From Macellibacteroides fermentans (GTDB taxonomy: Bacteria; Bacteroidota; Bacteroidia; Bacteroidales; Tannerellaceae), in the NCBI RefSeq assembly GCF_013409575.1, contig NZ_JACCCY010000004.1:248001-312000 (forward strand): a stretch of 64,000 bases of DNA. The letters run 5' to 3'. Below the pieces are notes generated by a model. The model saw only the letters and a program-made list of their open reading frames with translations, ran no database searches and was not told the DNA's origin. Shown one piece after another: positions 8,625 through 17,626 of this stretch; within the stretch, counting starts at the first letter, position 1, and each line of letters begins with the position of its first letter. The position numbers and the translations under genes are program-made.

Positions 8625-9434
8625 ATGAAAATCCTTAATTTATCACTTTTATCGGCCCTATGTATTTTACTCGCTTCCTGCGGGTCTACTAAGAATATAC
8701 CCTATCTGGTGGATGCCGAACAACTTCCAGAAAAACAATTGAAAGAAACAGCTATGATCTACGAAGCCAAAATCATGCCCAAAGATATTCTTACGGTAAC
8801 GGTAAATACCACCGTACCTGAAGCTGCCGTTCCTTTCAACCTGCCCCTGGCTCCGGCAAATACCGGATCCATCAATACCACCCAGCTCACTTACGGCGCA
8901 GGGTTGCAGAATTATATTGTCGACAATGCAGGGAACATCGAATTTCCGGTTTTGGGAACTCTTCATGTGGCTGGGCTGACTCGCGTACAGGTGCAAAATC
9001 TTATCAAAAGCAAGATATATCCGCAGTTTTTAAAGGAAGAGCCGGTTATCAACGTCCGCTTCCAGAACTATAAGATATCCGTTCTGGGTGAAGTGGCCCG
9101 TCCGGGTTCTTTCACAGCCACCAACGAGCAATGTACCCTTTTTGATGCTCTGGCTATGGCGGGCGACCTTACCATCTACGGTAAACGCGAAAACGTAATG
9201 CTTATCCGTGAGTATGCAGACGGAAGCAAAGCTGTATACCGTATAAACCTGCAAGACAAAGATCTGGTGCTTAATCCTCAGATTTATTACCTGCAGCAGA
9301 ACGATGTGCTGATTATAGAACCCAACAAAACAAAAGCCCGGGCGGCAGGAATAGGTTCGTCCGAGACCTTCACCATATCAATAATATCAACCCTTATATC
9401 GGTGGCCACTCTTATTATCACAGCCACCCGTTAA
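8625..9434 (+). CDS. Polysaccharide export outer-membrane lipoprotein (Wza/BexD family)
   Basis: A 269-residue protein with a lipoprotein signal peptide ending in the lipobox LASC (Cys near residue 20). A poly-export domain (KIMPKDILTVTVNT near residue 50) and an SLBB domain (ISVLGEVARPGSFTATNEQ near residue 143) follow. A hydrophobic C-terminal helix (TISIISTLISVATLIITATR) would cross the outer membrane, as in Wza. It should form the export channel for a surface polysaccharide with the co-oriented Wzc kinase 27 bases downstream. The pair has no local glycan synthesis genes: the preceding locus is decayed, so it may serve a polysaccharide made elsewhere. Confidence 0.9.
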   Translation: MKILNLSLLSALCILLASCGSTKNIPYLVDAEQLPEKQLKETAMIYEAKIMPKDILTVTVNTTVPEAAVPFNLPLAPANTGSINTTQLTYGAGLQNYIVDNAGNIEFPVLGTLHVAGLTRVQVQNLIKSKIYPQFLKEEPVINVRFQNYKISVLGEVARPGSFTATNEQCTLFDALAMAGDLTIYGKRENVMLIREYADGSKAVYRINLQDKDLVLNPQIYYLQQNDVLIIEPNKTKARAAGIGSSETFTISIISTLISVATLIITATR

Positions 9435-9461
9435 TTTATTATCAACCCAAAAGCAATTGGA

Positions 9462-11837
9462 ATGCAACAAGATTTAAACAACGTCTCTGTAGTGCAGGAT
9501 GAGGAACTGGACATCCGGAGTATCATATTTAAATATTTATCTTATTGGCGCTGGTTTATTGTCAGCATTGTATTTTTTACAATCGTAGGTTTTGTCTATC
9601 TTAAACGGCAGAATAATATCTACGAAAACAATGTAATCGTGCTTCTCAAAGACGAGAATACGGCTACCGAAGAGATGCTGCTCCTGCAGGATCTGGGCAT
9701 GAGTGCCGGCAAGAACAATATCGAGAACGAAATCGCCCTCTTTAAATCGCCGGACCTTATCTCCAAAGCCGTAACCTCACTCGAACTGTACACCACCTAC
9801 CGTAAGGTAACCCGCTGGAGTTTTAACGACAACGAACTGTACGGCAATGCCCCCCTTTACATCCGGTGGGAAGACATGGAACCTAAAAAGATTCCTGCAC
9901 CGGTAACTTTTACCTTCACCCCTCAGGGCAAAGGTTTCGAGGTATCCGGTCAATACGAAGAAATACCTTTTCACGGACGAATCGACACCCTTCCGGTTTA
10001 CCTCAAGCTTCCCATGGGGCGCTTCTATGTGAGCCGCAACAACGAGATTGATCCGGCTTATAAACAAGAACCCTATACCTTCGAGGCAACCATCTCTAAT
10101 CCCTCTGTACAAGCCAGACGCTTGTCGGCCGAACTGAAGGTAACCCCGTCCGCCAAGCAATCGTCGGTTCTTACCCTCAGTATACAGAGTGAGATAAAGA
10201 AGAAGGGGCGCGACTTCCTGCAACAGTTGGTCAACTTCTATAACGAAGATGCCACCAACGATAAAAACATGGTAGCCCACAACACAGCCGTTTTCATTGA
10301 AGAGCGTATCAAGGAGATCTCTGTCGAGCTGGGAACCGTAGAAAAGCAGGTGGAAGATTTCCGTCAGCAGAAACAGATCACCGATATTCAGGCAGAGGCC
10401 CAGCTTTACCTGGGGCAGACCGGTCAGAACGAGCAGAAGCGCGTGGAGATAGAAACCCAGCTCAATCTTACCCGCTTTGTTGAAGACTTTATCGCCCGCC
10501 CGGCCAATGCCAACAAGCTTATCCCCAACCTGGGGGTGACCGATGCCGGACTGGTATCCGTAATCAACGAATACAACCAGCTGCTGCTAATGAAAGAGCG
10601 GCTCGAATCATCTTCGTCCGAAAGCAACCCTGCGTTGATCCAGATGAAGCAACAGGTGTCAGGCATGCGTCAGAGTATCCAGGCTTCACTGTCTAACGTG
10701 CGTCATGCTTCCGAAATAGCTCTGCGCGACCTCAACAGACAGAATACTGTAACCAATGCCCGTATCCAGGATATCCCAGCGGTGGAGCGCGAATATAAAG
10801 ACATTTTGCGTCAGCAGGAGGTTAAGAACAACCTCTTTGTATTCCTGCTTCAAAAACGCGAAGAAACCGCCCTTACCCAGGCAGCTGTGGCACCCAAGGC
10901 CAAAATCGTGTCGGAACCCTATTCAAGCGATGTTCCTGTAGCCCCTAAGCGGGCTGTTATACTTCTGGCCTTCTTTTTGGTAGGCTGTGTCCTTCCGGTG
11001 GGAGCCATCTTCGTACGCGACCTCTTCCATACTTCCATCGAAAGCATGGACGACCTGGCACCGCTTAAAGATATTGATGTGATTGGCGATATTCAGGCAA
11101 TCACCACCCCTATGGAAACTGCGCTGGTGGTACAGGCCAACGACGACAGTCCCGTTACCGAACTCTTCCGTACCCTGCGTAACAACCTGCTGTTTATGCT
11201 TAACGAGCCCAATAAGAAGGTGGTGATGGTCACCTCTACAGTTCCCGGCGAAGGAAAAACTTTTGTCAGTATCAATCTGGCACGTAGCCTCTCGTTGATG
11301 GATAAAAAGGTACTGCTTATCGGAGGCGATATCCGCAACCCTAAGCTATCTCACGATTTAGGTATCCCCAAGGTGAATATCGGATTCTCAACCTACCTGG
11401 CAGGTATGGCTCACGGTGTGGACCAAGTGACGGAGGTATTGTACCCCAACTTTCACATTATGCAGGCTGGTCCGGTACCCCCAAATCCCAATGAATTGCT
11501 ATCCAAGCAAACATTGAACGACCTGTTTGACGGACTACGTGAAGAGTACGATTATATCATCATCGACTCGGCGCCGGTAGGTGTGGTGTCAGACTCCTTC
11601 ATGCTCAACCGCGTGGCCGATGTAACCTTGTATGTAATGCGCGAACGTGTAACGCAGAAAGATGCCGTAAACTTTGTAAACAGCATCAAGCGCGACAACC
11701 GCCTTACCGGAGTCACTGTGGTGCTCAATGCCACCACCCCTCAGGGTAAATACGGCAGTTACAAATACGGCTACAAGTACTCGTACCGCTACGGTTACAG
11801 TCAGAAGTACGGTTACGGAAAATCCAAGAAAGCTTAA
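9462..11837 (+). CDS. Wzc-type polysaccharide co-polymerase with BY-kinase domain
   Basis: A 791-residue inner-membrane protein. It has an N-terminal Wzz domain with a helix near residues 30-53, a long periplasmic coiled-coil region with a GNVR-like segment, a second helix near residues 488-510, and a cytoplasmic bacterial tyrosine kinase domain. Walker A is STVPGEGKTF near residue 592, Walker A' IGGDIRNP near 620, and Walker B YDYIIIDSAPVG near 697. The last 30 residues form a tyrosine cluster (repeats of KYG/YSY/RYGY) that is the usual autophosphorylation tail. It would control chain length and export with the Wza lipoprotein just upstream. The gene ends at a perfect terminator. Confidence 0.93.
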   Translation: MQQDLNNVSVVQDEELDIRSIIFKYLSYWRWFIVSIVFFTIVGFVYLKRQNNIYENNVIVLLKDENTATEEMLLLQDLGMSAGKNNIENEIALFKSPDLISKAVTSLELYTTYRKVTRWSFNDNELYGNAPLYIRWEDMEPKKIPAPVTFTFTPQGKGFEVSGQYEEIPFHGRIDTLPVYLKLPMGRFYVSRNNEIDPAYKQEPYTFEATISNPSVQARRLSAELKVTPSAKQSSVLTLSIQSEIKKKGRDFLQQLVNFYNEDATNDKNMVAHNTAVFIEERIKEISVELGTVEKQVEDFRQQKQITDIQAEAQLYLGQTGQNEQKRVEIETQLNLTRFVEDFIARPANANKLIPNLGVTDAGLVSVINEYNQLLLMKERLESSSSESNPALIQMKQQVSGMRQSIQASLSNVRHASEIALRDLNRQNTVTNARIQDIPAVEREYKDILRQQEVKNNLFVFLLQKREETALTQAAVAPKAKIVSEPYSSDVPVAPKRAVILLAFFLVGCVLPVGAIFVRDLFHTSIESMDDLAPLKDIDVIGDIQAITTPMETALVVQANDDSPVTELFRTLRNNLLFMLNEPNKKVVMVTSTVPGEGKTFVSINLARSLSLMDKKVLLIGGDIRNPKLSHDLGIPKVNIGFSTYLAGMAHGVDQVTEVLYPNFHIMQAGPVPPNPNELLSKQTLNDLFDGLREEYDYIIIDSAPVGVVSDSFMLNRVADVTLYVMRERVTQKDAVNFVNSIKRDNRLTGVTVVLNATTPQGKYGSYKYGYKYSYRYGYSQKYGYGKSKKA

Positions 11838-11855
11838 AAGCATATTTCATTCTAT

Positions 11856-11894
11856 AAAGAAAAAGGCAGTTCAAACCGAACTGCCTTTTTCTTT
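11856..11894 (+). terminator. Intrinsic terminator after the Wzc gene
   Basis: A perfect inverted repeat, AAAGAAAAAGGCAGTTC, a five-base loop, and its complement, ending in T5CTTT. It lies 18 bases after the Wzc stop codon. Confidence 0.9.
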
Positions 11895-11907
11895 ATTAAA
11901 TACTCTA

Positions 11908-12002
11908 TAAATGCAAAGCATCCGATTCTCACGAACCGGATGCTCTTTATAACCAAAACCTTAACTATAAAAAATAACACTTATTGTGTTACTGTTTTTC
12001 TA
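11908..12002 (-). ncRNA. RNA cassette copy a: predicted small RNA, orphan copy
   Basis: Minus-strand transcript of about 95 nt predicted from the promoter at 12008-12061. It contains a stem-loop TAACAC-AATAA-GTGTTA, then the invariant linker AGTTAAGGTTTTGGTTA, then the terminator hairpin GCATCCG-(12 nt loop)-CGGATGC followed by TTTGCATTT. The linker and the hairpin loop GTTCGTGAGAAT are shared with copies b-e, but the first stem-loop is different in sequence. No minus-strand gene follows: the RNA ends against the 3' end of the plus-strand Wzc gene. This copy therefore behaves as a free-standing small RNA gene, not a leader. Confidence 0.6.
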
Positions 12003-12007
12003 TGCCC

Positions 12008-12061
12008 CAAATGTATGAAACAATTTAATATTTTCAAACATTTTTTTTATGTTCTTCGACA
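12008..12061 (-). promoter_or_regulatory. Promoter of RNA cassette copy a
   Basis: On the minus strand: TGTCGAAGAACA (12050-12061), 11 bases, TTTG (12035-12038), 19 bases, TACATTTG (12008-12015). The spacings are identical to those of the four other copies. Confidence 0.65.
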
Positions 12062-12076
12062 TGGAATAGATGCTTT

Positions 12077-13354
12077 TTAATAGGAAACAACCTTCTTGTA
12101 TTCCGCTAAAGCCAGTTTATGTCCTAACCAAGCATTCACCACATTCGATTTGGCCTGCGTCCAGCTCAGCTGCGCAGACAGTACATCCACAATGCTGGCT
12201 TTCCCTTCATTATAGGTAAAGGTAACCAGATCCAGATTCTCCTCGGCAAGTCCGATATTCTCACGGGCTGTCCGCACCTGATTCATACTCTCCTGTATTT
12301 TAGCCCGAGCTCCGGCCAGCTCCTCCTTTATCTGATCTATAGCCAGACTCTCCTGCAGCTTTTGCGCCGTTACATACGCTTTATACTGTTTGTCGGTCTG
12401 CCGTCGTTCCCCCCAGTGAAATACCGGAAAACTCAGGTTCAGGCCGGTAATAGCAGCAAACGCGGGATCCAGTCCCAGGTTGGGCGAAGCAGAACCCCAG
12501 CCTCCGGTAACAAACATGGATAACTGAGGATTGAATTTACTAAGGACAGAGCTTCTTAGCGCCTCGCTTTTTCTAATATTAGCCTGTGCACTTTTAAATT
12601 CGGCCCTGCGCCCCAGTACCTCGTCCAATTCCAGAAATGCAGGTAAATCCATCTGTTCATCCATGCCTGCCAGTTCCTCCATCTTTTTTTCCGGATCTTC
12701 ACCCATCAGGGTATGTAACCGGTACATAGATAACGTATGATTTTTCCGGGCTGTAATATACTGCAGTTCCGCCTCTTTTTGGCGCGTTGAGATCATCAGT
12801 AAATCCGTTTTGCTTATCAATCCGTCTTCAAACCGGTCCGATATCACCCGGTGCTGCTCCTCAACGATACGCCGGTATTCCTCTGCCGCATCCAGCAAAG
12901 CCTGCGTAGCCGCCGCCTGCCAGTAAACAGCTTCCGCCTGATATACAATCTGATCCATACTCAGCTCCTCGCTTAACTCAGCCAATAAAAGCTCTTCACT
13001 GGCCACCTTGTTCTGGGCTTTCACAGCTCCTCCCATATACAGCGGCTGACTCAATGTTAGCTGTCCGTAATAGGTATGGTTGTGGTATTCGCCAACGGCT
13101 CCGTCCCATTTGTCCAATTCTTTCAAATCAAGCGTACCTTGTGCACTGAAATCCAGTTTTGGGAGATACCCGGTACGGGCAATCCCTTTGGCAGCCGATG
13201 CTGCTATCTTGCTTTCGTGTGCCTGTTTAAGCACCTGGCTGTAGGCAAGCACCCGCTCCCGGTACATATCGGGAGTGAGTGAAACCTGCCCAATCAATAC
13301 TTGGGTTAAACCCAATACCACACACACGATTATTAATTTCTTTTTCATATTCAT
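12077..13354 (-). CDS. TolC-family outer-membrane efflux protein
   Basis: A 425-residue protein with a signal peptide (MNMKKKLIIVCVVLGLTQVL) and two repeats rich in long helices and coiled coil, as in TolC/OEP. Motif-like segments include LDFSAQGTLDLKELD, QLTLSQPLYMGGAV and, in the second repeat, LNLSFPVFHWGERRQ, with YNEGKASIVDVLSAQLSWTQ near the C-terminus. It would form the outer-membrane duct for the RND pump encoded immediately upstream; its ATG overlaps the pump stop by four bases (13351-13354). It is the last gene of a three-gene efflux operon. Substrates cannot be inferred. Confidence 0.92.
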   Translation of the reverse strand: MNMKKKLIIVCVVLGLTQVLIGQVSLTPDMYRERVLAYSQVLKQAHESKIAASAAKGIARTGYLPKLDFSAQGTLDLKELDKWDGAVGEYHNHTYYGQLTLSQPLYMGGAVKAQNKVASEELLLAELSEELSMDQIVYQAEAVYWQAAATQALLDAAEEYRRIVEEQHRVISDRFEDGLISKTDLLMISTRQKEAELQYITARKNHTLSMYRLHTLMGEDPEKKMEELAGMDEQMDLPAFLELDEVLGRRAEFKSAQANIRKSEALRSSVLSKFNPQLSMFVTGGWGSASPNLGLDPAFAAITGLNLSFPVFHWGERRQTDKQYKAYVTAQKLQESLAIDQIKEELAGARAKIQESMNQVRTARENIGLAEENLDLVTFTYNEGKASIVDVLSAQLSWTQAKSNVVNAWLGHKLALAEYKKVVSY

Positions 13355-16300
13355 TCTTTCGTGTTAGATTCATAAATGTGATGGATCGAGCAATACGCCA
13401 CCGGAAGCACAAATAAAGTCAGCGCCGAAGCCACCAGCAATCCTCCCATGATGGTGGCTGCCATACCCCCGAACATGGCGTCGAACAGCAGAGGCAACAT
13501 ACCCAGAATGGTAGTCCCCGATGCCATGGCTACAGGCACAATACGGCTTGTGGTCGCAATGATCACCGCCTTGTATGGCTCAACCCCCTGTGCAACCTCC
13601 AGACCGATCTGGTCGATCAAAACAATTGAATTCTTGATATTCATCCCAATTAATCCGAGTACCCCCAGAATTGCAAAAAAGTCCAGCGTCTTCCCCATAA
13701 CTACCAGTCCTAACACCACACCGATAAAGATGAGCGGTAGCATCAGTATAATCACTACCGGCTTCCGGTACGTTCTGAACAGCAGCAATAAGGTCACAAA
13801 AATCAGGAAGAAGGTAAGCGGCAGATTGGCTGCCAACGCTTTGTTACTGTCATCCTGACTCTCCTTCTCTCCAAAGTAGCGGATCGAATAACCTTCGGGC
13901 ACTACAATATTCTTGTGAACCGCCTCCATCACCTCGTTAAAGGCCTCGGCCGAGTTCTTCCCCCGTACCGGATCGGCCTGTGCCATCATCAGTTTTTGCC
14001 GGTTGTACACCTTAACCACCGGAAATTCGAATAAAAGATCGAAGGCAGACACCACCTGCTCCAGACTTGTGGTCGTCTTCTGTGTCCCGAACACCGGCAA
14101 CGTACGCATATTATTAATCTTAAACGAATCGATATTGCTTCCCTTAAGTAAAATAGGGATAGAGAGATCTCCCTCGCGGAATTCCCCCAACGGCATACCC
14201 GAAGTCCCTATCTGAATACTCTGCGCCATACTCTGCCTGCTCACCCCCAATGGGAGGGCCCGTGCCTGACTGAATTCCGGTTTCCACACCGGAACCTTGT
14301 TGCCCCACGAATTCCGGATATTCTTCAGGCCCGGATTCCGGTGCATCAGCTCCATGGTACGGTTGGTAAGCGCAACCAACGTATCGGTATTATTCCCTAT
14401 AAATCCTATCTCGATGGTGGCATCCGTGGCGGGCGACAGCTTAAACAGCGTACTCCGTATAATTATATTGGGATAATTCTCCATCATGTACTTCTCGAAA
14501 TTCGCCTCTGTTTTCTGTGTATCATCCGAATCGTGCAATTCAACCAGCACATTGGCAAAGTTCGGTTTAGGACCCACGCTAGTACTGGCCAGATAATAAC
14601 GTAACGGCGAGCTACCCATGGTTACAGACACATGCTTCACTTTCGGGTTCTTCAACAGGTTGGCTTCAACCCGCTGCATATCACGCTCCACCTCCCTGAT
14701 GCCGTATCCATCGGGGAAAAAGGCATCCGCCCTGAAGTAGGGCTTGTCCATCGTGGGGAAAAAATTCTGAGGCAGCAGCCCCATGGCGACCAGCGAAAGC
14801 ACGAAGGCACCCACCACCACGCAAAGAGAAAGCACCCTTCGCCTGATCAGAAAAGCAAGTATTCTTTCAAATTTCTTATACAAAGGACGGTCGTAAGGAT
14901 CCTTACCATCTTTGCTGGGCTGGTCCTTCAATATAAAATTGCCGAACGAGGTGGTCTGAGTAAGAGCAAGCAACCAACTTAATCCCAGCGAAATAGCCAG
15001 TACCACAAACAATGGTTTAACAATCTCGGCCACGGCAGCCGGAGCAAGGTACAACGGCAGGAAAGAACAAACCGCAATAAATGTAGCCCCCAGTAACCCC
15101 CAAACCGGTCCCATAGCACCGTCTATCAGCGCCTTGCGTCGTTCCACACCCCGGGCGATGGCAATCTGTGCATTATCAGTAACCACGATGGCATTGTCAA
15201 CCAACATCCCCATGGCGATAATAAAACCGGCCAGCGACGTACGGTTTAGTCCCACTCCCAGCAGCGACATCACCAGCAAAGTGCCCCCGATAGAGAAAAT
15301 CAGCGACGATCCTATCAGCATTCCCGCCCTGAACCCCATTACCAACATGATAATTACAATCACAATCAGCAGCGACTCAACCAGATTCAGGATAAACCCG
15401 TTGTTGGCCTCTTTGGCTATCACATTCTCAGGGTACAATGTAACCAGTTCGATGCCTGCAGGAATCAGCGACTCAATCTCGGCCAGTTTTGCCTCAACCA
15501 GATCGCCTGTTTTCACCACATCCTTCATCGGATCAGACGATATCCCTATCCCTATGGCCGGTTTACCGTCCACCCGCATCAAGGTTGAAGGCGGATTGAG
15601 GTATCCCTTTTCAATACGGGCAAAATCGCCCAACCGCACCGACTGCCCGTTGGCCGTAGGAATAAGCTGGTTGCTGATGTCGGCAATCGAGGTGTAAGTA
15701 CCATCGGCAACCACCTTCAGCTGTTGCTGATCCGCCACAATTTCTCCTGCGTTTATAATCTGGTTCTGCGACTGCAGCAGCTGCCCCAGCATCTTCGGGT
15801 CCACCCCCATGGAAGCAAGTCTGTTTACCGATATAAACACATTCACCACCTCCGTCTGCACACCAAACAGACTTACCTTGGTAACTCCGTCTACTGTAAC
15901 CACGTGTGTTTTAATCTCCTCCGCCCAATCACGCATCTCCTTGTAGGTAAATCCCTTATCGGCGGTAAGCGCATAGTAGATACCAAATACATCCCCAAAG
16001 TCGTCGTTTACAATAGGAACCGAAGCCCCAGAAGGTAACGAAGGCTGTATGTTAAGAACCTTACGTCTTAATTCATCCCATTTCTGCGGAATAGACGATG
16101 CCGGAAGCGAAGGCAGAAACTCCACATTCACCTTAGACATACCGTACATTGACTCCGACTTAATCTTATATACTCCACTCATACTCTGTACCTCGCGCGA
16201 GATAGGTTCGGTAACAAGCCGTTCCACCTCTTCCGGGGTAGCTCCCGCGAAGCGGGTCATAATCACTGCTGTCTTGATCACGAAAGGTGCATCCTCTTTT

Positions 16301-16401
16301 TTCCCCAGCCTGCCAAACGAAAAAATACCGCCAATAAGCAGAACAGCCAGGAAGAAATAGACCACCTTGGTATTATCCAACGAATATTTTGCCAGATTCA
16401 T
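13351..16401 (-). CDS. RND-family efflux permease (HAE-type, AcrB-like)
   Basis: A 1016-residue inner-membrane transporter of the usual RND length. The first helix (residues 12-30) is followed by a periplasmic porter domain starting near GATPEEVERLV. Helices 2-6 sit near residues 335-470, and the second half repeats the plan with its helix cluster near 860-1005. Transmembrane helix 4 carries GMLVDNAIVVTDNAQ: one of the two AcrB proton-relay aspartates is present and the second is Asn, a variation seen in several RND subfamilies. It pumps small molecules or ions using the proton gradient, with the adaptor and the TolC homologue of the same operon. Confidence 0.93.
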   Translation of the reverse strand: MNLAKYSLDNTKVVYFFLAVLLIGGIFSFGRLGKKEDAPFVIKTAVIMTRFAGATPEEVERLVTEPISREVQSMSGVYKIKSESMYGMSKVNVEFLPSLPASSIPQKWDELRRKVLNIQPSLPSGASVPIVNDDFGDVFGIYYALTADKGFTYKEMRDWAEEIKTHVVTVDGVTKVSLFGVQTEVVNVFISVNRLASMGVDPKMLGQLLQSQNQIINAGEIVADQQQLKVVADGTYTSIADISNQLIPTANGQSVRLGDFARIEKGYLNPPSTLMRVDGKPAIGIGISSDPMKDVVKTGDLVEAKLAEIESLIPAGIELVTLYPENVIAKEANNGFILNLVESLLIVIVIIMLVMGFRAGMLIGSSLIFSIGGTLLVMSLLGVGLNRTSLAGFIIAMGMLVDNAIVVTDNAQIAIARGVERRKALIDGAMGPVWGLLGATFIAVCSFLPLYLAPAAVAEIVKPLFVVLAISLGLSWLLALTQTTSFGNFILKDQPSKDGKDPYDRPLYKKFERILAFLIRRRVLSLCVVVGAFVLSLVAMGLLPQNFFPTMDKPYFRADAFFPDGYGIREVERDMQRVEANLLKNPKVKHVSVTMGSSPLRYYLASTSVGPKPNFANVLVELHDSDDTQKTEANFEKYMMENYPNIIIRSTLFKLSPATDATIEIGFIGNNTDTLVALTNRTMELMHRNPGLKNIRNSWGNKVPVWKPEFSQARALPLGVSRQSMAQSIQIGTSGMPLGEFREGDLSIPILLKGSNIDSFKINNMRTLPVFGTQKTTTSLEQVVSAFDLLFEFPVVKVYNRQKLMMAQADPVRGKNSAEAFNEVMEAVHKNIVVPEGYSIRYFGEKESQDDSNKALAANLPLTFFLIFVTLLLLFRTYRKPVVIILMLPLIFIGVVLGLVVMGKTLDFFAILGVLGLIGMNIKNSIVLIDQIGLEVAQGVEPYKAVIIATTSRIVPVAMASGTTILGMLPLLFDAMFGGMAATIMGGLLVASALTLFVLPVAYCSIHHIYESNTKE

Positions 16402-16413
16402 GCTCTATCCTCC

Positions 16414-17466
16414 CTAATTAACAGGTTTAACCAAACTTCCGTCTACCAGCTGATATACCCCGGCCGATACAATAACCTCTCCGGGAGTCAACCCTTCTGA
16501 TACCAGAAACATGGCATCCCCGGTAGGAGATAGCACCTGCACCTGCCTGCGTTCCACCTTATTATCTTTCACCATCCACACATATCTGTTCTTAGTGGTG
16601 GGATCTTCGAATACAGCCGATAGGGGAATCGCTATACTTCCGCCCGGTATGAATGTCTCTACATTTGCGCTGAACTGAATATTACAGGTAAATCCCGGTT
16701 TAACATCATACACCTTACGGTCGAATGCCGGATCGTCAATCAGTACCGATACCGGAATCCCGGTACCATAGGTAGAGATATCCACAAACTCCTCCAGCGA
16801 AGCATTAAAGACATGCCCCTGAAACGCATCGAACTCCACTTTGAACGACTGCTTGTCGGACTTCAGCAGACTTACATATACGTCCGGCATGGTGAATTTG
16901 ATACGCAATTTGTCAGTATTCACCAACGTTACTACAGAAGCACCCGAAGTAACCCGCTGGTAATTCTCAACCAGCCGCTTCTCGATGGATCCGGCAAACG
17001 GAGCATACAGCTTCGTATCCCGCATGTTGTTAGAAGATAATTCGTAGGCCGACTTACTCCGTTGGTAATTCGCCTCGCTAATCTCATATTCCTGTTTGGA
17101 AATGGCCTGCTTGGCTAAAAGGCGTTTATTCCGTTCCAGCTGCGCACCGGCCGTTTCGAATGTGGCTTTATCAGCTGCATACTGCAAAGCCAGGTCGCGG
17201 GGATCAATCTCGGCAATAAGCTGTCCTTTCTTTACCCGCTCCCCTTCAATTACAGGTAGGTTTATAATCTGCCCGTTTACCCTGAAGGCCAGATTTACAA
17301 AATCCACAGGCTCCACAATCCCCGAAAACTCTTTCCGGATATCGGAATAGGCTTCAACTGTGGCAATTTTAACAGGAATAATACGATCACCGTCTTTTGT
17401 TTTTGTTTGCGAACAAGCCATCAAGGCTGCGACGGATAGGATAGTAAATAAATGTTTTTTGTTCAT
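16414..17466 (-). CDS. RND efflux periplasmic adaptor lipoprotein (MFP/HlyD family)
   Basis: A 350-residue protein with a lipoprotein signal (lipobox LMAC, Cys at residue 18). The order is membrane-fusion typical: beta-barrel start, lipoyl half (NLAFRVNGQIINLPVIEGER near residue 60), a short helical hairpin (residues 90-145), second lipoyl half (KLYAPFAGSIEKRL) and a C-terminal beta-barrel/MP domain. It bridges the inner-membrane pump and the outer-membrane duct. It is first in the operon, 12 bases before the pump start. No recognisable -7 box was found in the short region upstream. Confidence 0.92.
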   Translation of the reverse strand: MNKKHLFTILSVAALMACSQTKTKDGDRIIPVKIATVEAYSDIRKEFSGIVEPVDFVNLAFRVNGQIINLPVIEGERVKKGQLIAEIDPRDLALQYAADKATFETAGAQLERNKRLLAKQAISKQEYEISEANYQRSKSAYELSSNNMRDTKLYAPFAGSIEKRLVENYQRVTSGASVVTLVNTDKLRIKFTMPDVYVSLLKSDKQSFKVEFDAFQGHVFNASLEEFVDISTYGTGIPVSVLIDDPAFDRKVYDVKPGFTCNIQFSANVETFIPGGSIAIPLSAVFEDPTTKNRYVWMVKDNKVERRQVQVLSPTGDAMFLVSEGLTPGEVIVSAGVYQLVDGSLVKPVN

Positions 17467-17560
17467 AGATAAACAATCTTATATGGAAATTAGAAATATT
17501 AGAATGTATACTTAATATAACATTCCCATTATAATAATTGTTTGTAGAAAAGCTTATATC

Positions 17561-17596
17561 AAAAAACAAAAATACCCGGTTCTTTAGAGCCGGGTA
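17561..17596 (-). terminator. Intrinsic terminator after the phosphodiesterase gene
   Basis: On the minus strand, TACCCGG (17590-17596), a ten-base loop and CCGGGTA (17573-17579) are followed by a run of T residues (TTTTTGTTTTTT). It lies about 30 bases after the stop codon at 17627. Confidence 0.85.
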
Positions 17597-17626
17597 CCAG
17601 TATTAAGAAGGATTTCTTCTTCTAGC

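Noticed and set aside
13351-16401. Asp-to-Asn change in RND helix 4 as a sign of loss of function
   Set aside because: One proton-relay Asp remains and the DN form occurs in intact RND subfamilies; the operon is otherwise complete.
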